In this document: positions 25,068-35,888 of the stretch, piece by piece | Layout of the letters: the number at the start of each line of letters is the position of its first letter | Numbering within the stretch: position 1 is the stretch's first letter | Assembly (NCBI RefSeq): GCF_004379255.2 | Contig: NC_056039.1 | Span: forward strand, 23,883,883-23,947,882 | Direction of reading: 5' to 3' | Length of the DNA: 64,000 nucleotides | DNA from: Salvia splendens | Taxonomy: Eukaryota > Streptophyta > Magnoliopsida > Lamiales > Lamiaceae | Translations under genes and position numbers: made by a program | Notes under the pieces: generated by a model | Told to the model about the DNA's origin: nothing | Seen by the model: only the letters and a program-made list of their open reading frames with translations | The model's database searches: none

Positions 25068-25440
25068 ATACTATGCATGTGTCAGTCTTGATAAGTGAAG
25101 ATCATATGTTAACAGTGACTCTTCTTGTTTGAGCTTGCAATATTTGGAAATTTCCTATTTATAGCCGGAATTTGGTGAGAGATGTGAATGTACCATTTAA
25201 TTGTTTGATTAGTTGATGTTGTGTAGTATTTTGTGATTAAAAAATGGCTGCTTAATCCTTGAGGTCTGCTATTGAGTCAAAATCCAATTCATTTAGATTG
25301 TGTATCTTTAGGTCTGCTATAGAGTCAAAATACTAAAGGATCTTGTGATATTTGATATTTGCTTATGTTTGTGGATCTTGTGTCGTCAAGGGCTACTGAT
25401 CAGGTTTCGTCTGAACATTGAAAGTATGCTATTTCTGTAA
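25068..25440 (+). repeat. Orphan copy of the actin leader intron
   Basis: This stretch aligns to about 6938-7345 inside the actin leader intron. Shared phrases include ATGCATGTGT, TATTTGGAAATTTCCTATTTATAGC, TGGCTGCTTAATCCTTGAGG and GTCTGCTAT with AGAGTCAAAATACT. Small indels include loss of about 35 bp near 25135 and a gain near 25390. No actin exon accompanies it. It is either the remnant of a tandem actin duplicate or a transduplicated intron piece. Confidence 0.85.
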
Positions 25441-26689
25441 GGCTGTTGATTTGGGCAGAAAAGGAGTCCTTGGTTGGTTGTGTTTTGGCTGTTTCCCTGC
25501 ATTAATGCGGGGTGTGTACTCGTGAGAATAAATGCCAATTCAAATCCCCATTTGTTGCCTTATTGCAGAGTATCTCAGTCCCTCTGTCCCTTGCTGCAAC
25601 TTTTTGAATTTTGTTGTGCGGTCTTGCAGGTATAAGGTGGGGGCAGAGGCTGTTTGGTTGGGGTGCAGGCTCCTGCGATTGTTTCTACTTTGCTTTGGCT
25701 CGTTTTGGCAGGTGCACAATGGGAGTACAACCGGTCAAATGCAGCCTTGCAGATGATCTGCAGCTGCTGGGGTGGTACCGGCTGGCCTCGCTCCTTTCAG
25801 CCAAGCACGTCCTCAATTTTAGAAAGGTAATGTTTCCCTTCCCTTTTGAGTATAGGCTGTTAAACCTCTCCATTTCCTTATATATATTTGTCCGACAGTT
25901 CGTATTTGGTAGGGACAGGGAGACTGATCTCCTCAGGGCTGCCACCTTGTCGGTTCGGCCCAACGGGCAGTCAAAAATCTGGGCCGAAACCCATGCTAAA
26001 AGGGGCCCGAAGCTAGTGGTTCCATTTGTAATAGAATAGTGTCTCTACTTTGAAGTTTTTCCCCTTTCCTTTTCATCATGTATGCAAAAAGTCTATAGAA
26101 ATTAGTGTGTAATTTGTTTCCTTTATTTCCATCATCGAACATTTGTAATCTACAGCTTAGTTTGAAACTTATACACCGCATTTCGTTTACTTAAGAAATG
26201 AACGGATGCACTTTCACTTCATTCGGCCCTTATCTCTTTTTTTTCTTTAAATTTCTAGATTCGCATCCTTTATAAATCGTGTTTCCCAAAAACGGGTTGG
26301 AGACTTGTATACTCATCGTACATCAATGAATTGAAAAGATAAATTCGTTCCAAGTTTCCAACGTTATTCCATAAGTCTCGGAAATTTAGTTCGTGGCTAT
26401 TACCGCTGAATAAGTTAGTGGACTATGGGTCCCACTTATATATATTAGTTTTATAATGAAATGTGAGTAGAATTGGTTGGTGGAATGTGGGGGTCTACTT
26501 ACCATTACAGGTAAAAGTGTAATGTGACTCATATTATGGGACAGATCGAAATGGCAAAATGTGACACTTAATGTGGGACAGAGGCAGTAATAAACTCACT
26601 TCACACACACTACACATTTCAAGCATCTGATTTTTGTAAAAAAACATTTTATTTTTTACATATTTTCCGATCTGAATAAAACCGAATCA
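25441..26689. other. Unassigned sequence between actin-intron copy and foldback
   Basis: The first 600 bp are less AT-rich, with a 142-codon open frame (25611-26039) that I cannot match to any family. Acceptor-like and donor-like signals (TCTTGCAGG near 25625, AAAGGTAATG near 25825) could mark a captured exon. The stretch 26340-26589 ends GTGGGACAGAGGCAGTA and resembles the right half of a Stowaway-like MITE, but its left end is weak. Confidence 0.35.
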
Positions 26690-26985
26690 AAAAATTTTAA
26701 ATATTGTACCAACTCCAAACTATAATCTATACCGTTAGAAAATATCAACAGAGGGTAGTGATAAAATGCAAACTCTAAATATTGTACAAACTCTAAACTA
26801 TGATCTGAACCATTAGAAAATATCAAGACAAAATAGTAGCAACAAAAAATGTCAACACAATGTCAACATATCATCAAACGTTGACACTGAGTTGACATTT
26901 TTTGTTGCTATTATTTTATCATTTGTGACATTTTCTAACGATCCAGATCATAGTTTGTAGTTTGTACAATATTTAGAGTTTGCAT
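26690..26985. repeat. Foldback repeat with three related arms
   Basis: The arm 26766-26860 (AAATGCAAACTCTAAATATTG onward) is inverted at 26889-26985 around a loop of about 30 bp holding GTTGACACTGAGTTGACA. A third, direct, more diverged copy of the arm precedes it at 26690-26765. The left-to-right hairpin would be about 95 bp long. Confidence 0.8.
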
Positions 26986-26987
26986 TT

Positions 26988-27685
26988 GTATATATAGGGC
27001 ACACTATGGTCAATAAGTGAAATTATGTCAAAAATCAAAGCAAATCAAAGCAAATCTCAGCTTTAGGATCCTTAGATTGAATTGTTGTGATAAGATACAT
27101 TATTAGGCTAAAATGCTACATTATTTTACCAAAAGAGTACATTATTAGCTAAATTACCACTACAAAAAAACTCGCCAATTAGTGACGGAAATTTCCATCA
27201 CTAAACAGCGAAATTTCTCAACATAACAAATTAGTGACGAATCAAGTTTTGGCATATCCGTCAATAAAAAACTTGTCAGTAAAAAGTTTTAGTGACGGAT
27301 CACTCCGTCACTAAATCTGTCTCTAATTAGTGACTGACACTTTTCTATCACTAATTCTGTCAGCAAATGTTGAGCTATTAGATGCCGTCACTAATTCCGT
27401 CAGTATTTTGCACTTTTTTGTAGTGTACATTATTAGACTAATAATCTACATTATTAGATGACACGTGACATTAATTTGACCATTAGATCACAAGATCCAA
27501 TGGACTACAAGTGTTTTGATTTTGAACACTATTTAACTTATGAATCTAAATACATCCCCAATGTAACACGGAGAAGGATGTACATTATAAATCTAAACCG
27601 TCCATCAACTTAATCCTAAGGCTGGAAATACATTTGAACTTAACACTTAAGGGTCACTTGGACCCTAAGGATCCCCTATATATAT
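26988..27685. mobile_element. (TA)n-GGG-ended module
   Basis: It begins TATATATAGGGCACAC and its right end, reverse complemented, reads TATATATATAGGGGATCC. The interior repeats TACATTATTAG. A CACTA MITE lies within it. These ends match in style those of the two MULE-like units that follow. No protein is encoded. Confidence 0.45.
27158..27425. mobile_element. CACTA-type MITE with TAC target duplication
   Basis: It starts CACTACAAAAAAACTC and ends TTTTTTGTAGTG. The 3-bp duplication TAC lies at 27155-27157 and 27426-27428. The 268-bp interior repeats AGTGACGG and CCGTCACTAA in both orientations, typical of subterminal repeats in CACTA (EnSpm) elements. It is non-autonomous. Confidence 0.92.
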
Positions 27686-29195
27686 ATATAGGGTCCTGTT
27701 AGGTTGAGATTTTTGGGCCTAATTGAAAACTAAGATGCATTTTCAGCCACTCATTCACAATTTTCGCGCGATGTCAACTAAAGATACATTATGTCAACTA
27801 GGGGACATAATTGTCATTTTCACTCGATGTCAACTACAGAGACACTATATCAACTACGATGTCAACAACAAACGTTATTTATGTCAACTATTATGTCAAC
27901 AACAACATTTTACAAATAATTAATGTCAACAACAAATATTTTCATATCAACGACCTATATTATTTATGTAACAACAACGTTTTACATATAATATATGTAG
28001 ATATATGTAGTTGACATTATATGTATGCAGTTGGCATGGATTATATATGTATTTGACATGGATTATACACATAGTTGACATTATATGTGTATAGTTTACA
28101 TGAAATGTATATGTAGTTGACATGAATTGTATATGTAGTTGACATTATATGTGTGTAGGTGACATGAATTGTATATGTAGTTGACATAAATTACATATGT
28201 AGTTGACATTATATGTGCGTAGTTGACATTAAAAAGAGAGATAGCTAAATCTTGAATCTAACTCTTAGCATAATTAAGCTTGATTCCCCAATCCAGCTCA
28301 CATCCAAAACAATTAATAATCCAAACCCTAAAACTTCCAATTCCATAAACGAATCAATAATTAAGCTTGCAAAAAGTTCAAACCCTATAACAAAAGCAAA
28401 TTTTGGAAAATCAATCTCTCAAATCAGTTCTATCCAACACAAATCCTATAACTTCAATCTATAGCCTCACCACCAATATTCTGGCTACCAGAAAGCGATA
28501 TAGAGATGAATTCTACATCTTGCCTCAATTCCAGCGGGAGATCGACTCCTTAATTCATCAACATGTAATTATTCCAATCACAATTCTACGATTTTATTAA
28601 AATCAAGTAGCAATTGTTTCAATTGATGATGGATTTTTGTAGACGATGAAAATCCGATCTGAATTGAAGCAGCAGGCGAAGATGGCGGCGACGAGAATGG
28701 GAGAATCGGTGGCGAAGAAGCTGTGAGAGAAAGACGATCAGATCGAGAAAATGGCGAGATTGAATCAGATGCTCGAGGAAAAGGCGAAAGGCCTCTACCT
28801 TGAGAACCAGCTGTGGCGGGAGACGGTGCGGGCGAACGAAGCCGAGACGAATTACCTCCGGCACGCGCTAGCTCAATTCTGAGGCGCCGCAATGGCGGCG
28901 GCGGTAGAGGAGGATATGGAGTCGTGCGGCGGCTGCTGCGATGAGATGACGGAGAGTATCGAGATGAGGATGTGTCGGATTGTCAACTCTTCACATGGCA
29001 ATAAAGCAACTATTAAAACATGAAATTACCATTCTGCCCCTATCATAATTAATTAATCTAAAAATATTTTCGATATGGTAAATTCTGGACCACTCATTTA
29101 ATAAAAATGAGTGGCTGATAGTGCATTTCAATTCTCAATTAGGCTAAAAAATCTCAATTCATCACAACCTCTCTCTCTCTCTCTATATATATATA
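27678..29195 (+). mobile_element. Pack-MULE-like element carrying a host gene fragment
   Basis: The left terminus has GGTTGAGATTTTTGGGCCTAAT and GCATTTTCAGCCACTCATT. The right terminus, reverse complemented, has TGAATTGAGATTTTTTAGCC and GCACTATCAGCCACTCATT. These form long inverted ends beside TA tracts. The left interior is a dense array of GTTGACAT repeats. The right interior holds an exon-intron-exon fragment of a BOI/SBP1-type gene. The ends match the left end of the adjacent FAR1 MULE, which could have supplied transposase. The superfamily call rests on this similarity. Confidence 0.7.
28480..28975 (+). pseudogene. Captured BOI/SBP1-type RING E3 ligase gene fragment
   Basis: An exon ending at 28562 reads LATRKRYRDEF then LPQFQREIDSLIHQH. 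A GT donor at 28563 and a TTTGTAG acceptor ending at 28641 flank a 79-bp intron. The second exon encodes RSELKQQAKMAATRMGESVA, EKDDQIEKMARLNQMLEEKA, LENQLWRETVRANEAE and ESCGGCCDEM. This is the linker and coiled-coil region of plant BOI-related (S-RNase-binding-protein-1-like) E3 ligases. Stops TGA near 28721 and 28881 break it. The C-terminal RING finger is missing after MCR, so it cannot act as a ligase. Confidence 0.85.
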
Positions 29196-29290
29196 GGTCC
29201 ATGATCAATTGAGATTTTCTAATTGAGAAATAAGATGCAACATCAGCCACTCATTTTTATTAAATGAGTGGTCCAGATTTTGCCACATAA
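29060..29290. repeat. Head-to-head MULE ends forming a palindrome
   Basis: The arm 29060-29165 is repeated in inverted orientation at about 29198-29290. Shared blocks are the AATTGAGATTTT phrase, GCCACTCATTTTTATTAAAT and GAGTGGTCCAGA. The centre is a (CT)n then (TA)n tract near 29165-29197. Each arm also contains its own small hairpin, CCACTCATTT/AAATGAGTGG. Confidence 0.8.
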
Positions 29291-29720
29291 AAAATATTTT
29301 TAGATTAATTTATTATGAAAGGGTATAATGGTCATTTCGTGGTTTAGTTTAGGGTTCTGCAGCCTTCTGTGAGATTGACGATTGGCAATTGGTGATTGGC
29401 GAGATTGGCGTTTTCTCAAAGATCTCTCTGATTCAATTGATTCCAACGCTTTCTGATTCAATTGATTCAAAAATTAGAACACAGACGATTTCAACGATCT
29501 CTGATTCGACGATTCCTCAGCATATCAATTTTCGAAAAAAAATTAATAATTCGACTGAGTTTGGTTGAATCTGAAGTTTTTAGGTTGATTTTATCGACTT
29601 TGATTCTGTTTTTATGCTTTATTTATTGATGCCCAGTCGAATTTGTTCCTAATCATTTTTTTTGATTTTTCATCTTTAGCTTCGAGTTCAATTCATAATC
29701 AATACCTAAGGTGTTATCTG

Positions 29721-32700
29721 ATGGATTCTTCATCTTATTCCGAGTCGACGTCGACGAATGGTGAAGGTAATTTGGATTGGTTTTCATTAACATGACTTTT
29801 TTGTACTTTGTTGGTGAATTATACTCTGTTGACATAAATGCACAGTTGTTGATATTTGAATTGATGTTCTGTTGACATAAATGCAAATCTGTTGACATGA
29901 TGCATGTTACATGTTAAATATTCTATGTAGATATACTCTTTGTTTGAGATGCAAAATAGTTGTATGCAAAATAGTTGTATGCAAAATGCACTCTCCCCTG
30001 GCTGAAGAGCCCCTGTTGTGGTGTTTGTTGGTGGAGGAAGGTGTTATGGGTAGGGTTGACAATCCATGATAGGATGTCTAAGATGTTGGTGTTGGTGTGT
30101 TGGTGCTGCGTTTTTTAAGATTTTGATTCTGGTGTGGGTTAGTTAAGATATGCTAGTTGACATTATGTTCTGGTTTGAATTGATGTTCTGTTGACATAAA
30201 TGCAAATATGTTGACATGATGTATGTTACCTGTTATATATTCTATGTAGCTATACTCTTTGTTGACATTTTGTTGACATACAAAATAGTTGTATGCAAAA
30301 TGCACCCTCCCCTGGCTGAAGAACCCCTGTTGTGGTGTTTGTTGGTGGAGGAAGGGGTTATGGGTAGGGTTGAGAGTCCGTGATAGGATGTCTGATATGT
30401 TAGTGCTGCTTATTTTGAGATTTTGATTCTGGATTCTGGTGTGGGTCAGTTAAGATATGCTAGTTGAGATTATCTGTTTTAGGTTGTTGACATATTTTCC
30501 CATTATGTTGTAGGATCTGTTATTCCAATTTGCAAGGCTGAGTTGAGGCCTTATGAAGGTAAAAATTTTTCTTCCCTTGAGGAGGGAATTTCCTTTTATG
30601 AAAAGTATGCTCAAGATACTTGTTTTGATTGTCGAAGATTTGGAAATAGGTCTAGTGGTGGTGTTATTACTTTTCAGTATGTTGTCTGCAACAAACAAGG
30701 TTTTCATACAGTTGATCTGTTGGATGTCGATGTAAATATATTTGAGGATGTGAACGTGTCAGATGATGATGAAGTAACTTCAAAGAAGAAACGCAGACGC
30801 GGCACAAAAAGGTGTGGATGTAGAGCAAGGATCAGTTTCAAGTTTTTTTTTCTGATTGTGGTGTTAAATATTATCTTGTGCATCAATTCATTGAGGAACA
30901 CAATCATGCTATGGTTAACAAAGATCATAAGCGATTTATAAAAGGAAATCACAGTATGAATGATGTTCATCACAAGTTTGTTGAAGATTGCACCAAAGCT
31001 AACATCGGTCCTACTTCAACTTTCAACTTATTAAAGGAGTTTTTGGGTGGTTATGATGTTGTTGAGTGTACGTTGAATGATGTTAGGAATTGTTCTCGTG
31101 ATATTAAAGAGAAACTGAAAGAAGTAGATGTTCAAACGATCCTAAATCAGATGCAAGAGAAGAAGAGAATTTGTAAAGGCTTTTTTTACAAATATCAATT
31201 ATCACCTGATGATAATAAGTTAGTGAGCTTATTTTGGTCTGATGCTGAGTCTCGGAAACATTACCATATGTTTGGAGATGTTGTAGCATTTGATACAACA
31301 TATTCGACAAACAGGTAGTTTATTTATTATACTTGGTAATTGACATACATAGTAGTTAGTTGACTTAGCAGTTGACATAGTAGTCAACATATGATACATA
31401 TATAGTTGACATTGGTTATTATTAAAAATTTGTTGATGTTTTGTGTTGATCTATTTGTTCAATAGGTATCGTATGGTGTTTGGTCCATTTACCGGGAAAG
31501 ACAATCACGAGTGTCCTATTGCATTTTGAGCTGGTTTCGTGTCCAGTGAGAATTGTGATGCATTCTCATGGCTTTTTACTGTGTTTGTTGAATGCATGGG
31601 TGTTGCTCCAAGGATCATAATCACAGACCAAGATTGAGGAATGAGGCTTTCAATTGAGAAGGTATTATCTGGTACAAGGCATCGTTTGTGCATGTGGCAT
31701 ATTATGAGCAAGTTGTTTGAGAAAATACCTAAATCTATTTCTGATAGAGAAAAGTTTAGTTAGGAGTTTAAGGCTTTTGTTTGGTCAGAATTGTTAGATC
31801 CAGATGAGTTTGACATATTATGGACTGGTATAGTTGAAAAATATAGTGTGGAAGATCATAAATGGTTTAAGGACATGTTTGCTGTTAGACATTTGTGGAT
31901 CCCAGCCTACTTTAGAGATGTTCCTATGGGTTCTTTAATGAGAACAACATCTTTTTCAGAATCTGAAAGCAGTTTTTTAAGAGGTACTCGAAACCGTTGT
32001 TTAATTTTGCTGACTTCACTCTTCAGTATAATAATGCCATTGATGCTCAAAGGAATCAAACTGAAAGGCTTGACTATTATGATTCTATAATCTCTCCAAA
32101 ATATGCCACTGATTTAGCATTTGAGAAGCAATTGACATCTGTATACACGGATAGGATGTTTAGAGTGGTACAAGAATTGATTTCTGAGGCTGATAAGAGT
32201 TGTCGGATGATTAGCATGTCCACTTTGGAGAACATCGAGGTCTTTAAAGTTTCTGATGCTAGAAAGAAGACCTTCACAGTTACACATGAGATAGAGACTG
32301 AGTCATTTGATTGTGAGTGTAAACTATTTGAAAGGTGTGGTTATCTATGCAGCCACCTTTTCTTCGTCCTCAGAAACAAAGATGTCAACAATATTCCAGA
32401 GAAGTATGTTGGTAACTGGTGGCTGAAAAGTGAATTATTGAAGGCAGTTCATGGTCTCACGAGTGATGAAACTGCGTCTGACAAAGGTATGTGAATTGTT
32501 TCCTATAGATATTTCAGTTTATTTGTCATATGTTGCTCAAACAGGACGACGACATTCTCTGTATCTAACAAAAACACTCATGTTTAGTATATTTCAATTT
32601 TGTGTTGACATAAACTATATATGCTGTTGTCATGTTACAGATTTAGTGTTCATATAATTTATATAGGATATTGACATGTTATATGTTTGCTGGTTCTAAC

Positions 32701-33087
32701 GAAGATGACAAGCTACATATTGGTAACAGGTGTCATGGACGTTACTTTGGTCTATATCAACGCGCTTTTAAGAATAAAAATCATCTGATTGCATTGGATA
32801 ATTTGCTTGAGGGTATTGGTCCTCAAATTTTTACTCATGACACTACTGGATCTTCATCAGTTGATAAAAATTATTCCATCAAGAACATATATGGTATTGC
32901 TGTACCTGAAGAAATAACTGCACATGCTCCAGATGTGGTTAGTACAAAGGGAGGTGCAAGTGACAAGAAAAGCAGGATTAAGTCGAGCATAGAGAAAGCA
33001 ATTGAAAAAGCAAGTAAACTTCATAGGCATTGTGGAAAGTGTCATAAAGTGACTGATCATAATGCCAGGAGTTGTGGCAAAAAGTAG
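29721..33087 (+). pseudogene. FAR1-type MULE transposase
   Basis: A short first exon MDSSSYSESTSTNGE (29721-29766) is spliced to 30514. The FAR1 DNA-binding region follows (ELRPYEGKNFSSLEEG, RCGCRARISF, HQFIEEHNHAMV), with a frameshift in a nine-T run near 30843. The MULE domain reads FGDVVAFDTTYSTNR, with an intron at 31315-31465. It continues FGPFTGKDNHECP, CMGVAPRIIITDQD and RHRLCMWHIM, so the first two acidic residues are visible. In-frame stops follow ECPIAF, ITDQD and REKFS, and a frameshift lies near 31980. A SWIM finger (FDCECKLFERCGYLCSHLF) and a C-terminal CCHC-like knuckle (CGKCHKVTDHNARSC) complete it. It is clearly inactive. Confidence 0.93.
29858..30475 (+). repeat. 319-bp tandem duplication in the FAR1 first intron
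   Basis: Copies start at 29858 and 30177 with GAATTGATGTTCTGTTGACA. They share the phrases CTCCCCTGGCTGAAGA and TGGTGTTTGTTGGTGGAGGA. Identity is high by eye with small indels. Confidence 0.85.
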
Positions 33088-33544
33088 ACATAATTGTTCT
33101 TTTTTAACAAATAGAGTTGTTTTTTAGTTTTAACATATGCTACAAGTTATTGACATTTTCTTATTAGTTGTTGATATTTGATATTTTGGCTATTGATATG
33201 AGAATTATTTAGTTGTTGACATTTTATACAGTTTATTGGCATTTTCTTATTTGTTTTTAACATTTGATTTGCTGTCTATTGACATGTATTATATGACCAT
33301 AATTCATGTACATGTGCCAAATAGGGGGAAAAATATTTATTTTTTTAAATTATAAGATTTTTTTTAAAGTTGTTGACATTTCTTATTTGCTTTTAACATT
33401 TGATTTGCTGTCTATTGACATGTATTATATGACTACACGTAGAAGCCACGTCAACTATGTTACAAGTTATGTCAACTACACGTACAAGCCATGTCAACTA
33501 CACGTACAACCATGTCAACATCAAACATTAATATCACTTTTTGT

Positions 33545-35888
33545 TTACTTCTTCTTTCTACGACTAAACAACTCCTTGTACTTGTTGTTTAGCTCAAGCA
33601 ATTTGTCCATATTTGCTTCTATCCAATCATGAGCCAGTTGTAACATCGGCGACCTTTGGTTATTGTAAATTGATGAAATCATCGTGTAGCAATACCTTCC
33701 CCTGAGTATCTGGGGAATCTTTACACTACGTACAGAGAAGCCAATATCCCATTCACTGCCCTTTTTGCCAACATAGGTCTCCATGTGCCTCATCAAATAG
33801 ACACCACAATCCTTCTTGTTCGTGCTTGTGGCCCACTCTAAATGCAGAAAGTTGATTGAAGACTTGTTTATAATTTCTGAAATATCTAACATTTTCTTCT
33901 GTATGAAGTATGCTTCAAACATATCTTTATGCAAAATATATAAATAACTAAATCAAACTACACAAACAAAGCATTTTAACATGATGTAGAAATTATGTCA
34001 ACCAAATGTAGAGAATATGTCAATAACATAGATAAAAGCATACCATTAAACCAATATCAATGTCATACTTCTCGAACGGATCCATATCTTTATGTGGCTT
34101 GTTGTTATCTATTATCTCAATGGTGTTTTTCTTCATCCAATATACTACAAGATAGTAATGGATTTGCACAAACTGGGAAGAAGACCTGTATGACATGAAA
34201 CATAAAATGACATTAAAGATAAAATTATATCCAAAGAACACTTGTTCATATTCTTACGTAAATGTCATTGTGAGATCTTATTACCAAATCAATTTCTCTC
34301 CAGTTGAAATCTGTTCTTCTTTGAATCTCATTATCTATTTGAGAAATGAAATTCTTCTTTGCTGTCGAAGTATCCCAATTATCCGGCCGATTTGTTACAT
34401 TGAAATTCTGCATTTAACATGTTTGGTTAAGGAGACGTCTGATTCAAACAGTTTACATATAATTTAAGATTACTTACACATGGAAATGTAGTAAAAAAAA
34501 AGCGTGAAAGTGATGTTGCGGGCCTTTCTTTTTCTCTGTTGTTCAGGTGTGAAGCCCACGCGTTAATTACACCCGCATTAATTTCTTCATGAGGCTTCAG
34601 TGACGAAAACAATTCCTTGGTCGCCCAAGCAAAATCATCATCATAAACGCAAGCATCTCTGAAATGAAGTTATACAAACGACATAAGAACAACATTCTTC
34701 AATCATGTTAACTGCACAGAAAACTAAATTTTTTTTAGGTCAATGAAATAATTAAATGATGCATACTTGTCTACTCCTTCTGTTTCTAGTATGTAATAGT
34801 AGACATCTCTTTCATTAGCTCCCAGATATGTTTTTTTTATGTACAACTCTTATGTCAAATGGAGAGCCTATGAATGGGTCATAATGGGTTTCAGCATGAG
34901 ACTTTTTCACTCTGACTTTTGGCACTGAAATCTCCCAGAATGGAACAACATTCTGTTGTCAGTGCAATAAAATTCATGTTAGTTACAATTAAAATTATGT
35001 CAAATATATATACTAGCCATGTCAGCAACTAATATAATTATGTCAACTATGGTGCATCTCGTGTCAACAGCACATACAAGCCATGTCAACTACGGTACAT
35101 ATCGTGTCAACTACATGTACAAGCCATGTCAACTATGTTATATACTATGTCAACTACACATAGAACGATGTCAACTACAATTATAAGACAACAATCATAA
35201 GCCATGTTAACAACAATCATAAACCATGTCAACTACACACAGAAGCCATGTCAACAACAATTATAACCAAATGTCAACTACACTTTCAAGCCATGTAAAC
35301 TACATAAAAAACCATGTCAACAACAATTAAAACCAAATGTCAACTTCACTTTCAAGCCATGTCAACTACAAAAAAAACATGTCAACAACAATTAAACCCA
35401 AATGTCAACTTCACTTTCAAGCCATATAAAAAACAATTCAGTCATTTTAATCATTGTTTTAGTTATTTTACTTTAACAATATTCTCTTCTTTCTCTTTCC
35501 CTTTCTCCTGTTACTTTTCTTTGTTCGTTTCAACATATGCGTCATCCATTGGGCCTGCAGCTGGTGGTGAGATAGGAGAGTCTGATTCATTACTGTCATC
35601 ACCCATTGTGTCCTCTTTTGTTCATTCTCATTCTCCTTCTTCAGCAGCCTATTCAATTAGTAATTTATAATTAATATCAAATTAATTTCAATTGATTCTA
35701 AATAGAAAAAGACAGGATTTCGCTCACCCCTTTAGGATCAGAAACTGGCGAAGTTGGGATATTTTCTCCGTTTCTTTGCTCTGCATACTGGTTGTAAATT
35801 AGTTCTACAATGTTAGTATCTAAACTACATGGGTAATCTAATGTCAACTCAGAGAAACATATCTAAAGAAAATGATGTACTTACTTGA
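33545..35888 (-). pseudogene. Ulp1-family cysteine protease, C-terminal exons
   Basis: Minus-strand exons can be followed by eye. Around 35815-35730 one reads NIVELIYNQYAEQRNGE, and around 34945-34770 another reads VPKVRVKKSHAETHYDPF then LGANERDVYYYILETEG with a frame change. At 34660-34465 comes FSSLKPHEEINAGVINAWAS. At 34410-34285 comes NRPDNWDTSTAKKNF. The catalytic His and Asp lie in IHYYLVVYWMKKNTIEIIDN (34200-34040). The catalytic Cys lies in NKKDCGVYLMRHME in the last exon (33934-33545). Ulp1 proteases remove SUMO-type modifiers. The triad survives here, but stops, a frameshift and the copia insertion break the gene. Confidence 0.85.

Noticed and set aside
27770..28230. Regularly spaced short repeats that could suggest a CRISPR-like array
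   Set aside because: The GTTGACAT motif is only about 8 bases, intervals are irregular, the setting is a plant transposon and no cas-like gene exists.
30450..30973. Minus-strand frames opposite the FAR1 first coding block
   Set aside because: The plus strand carries a recognisable FAR1 domain; the minus frames have no motif.
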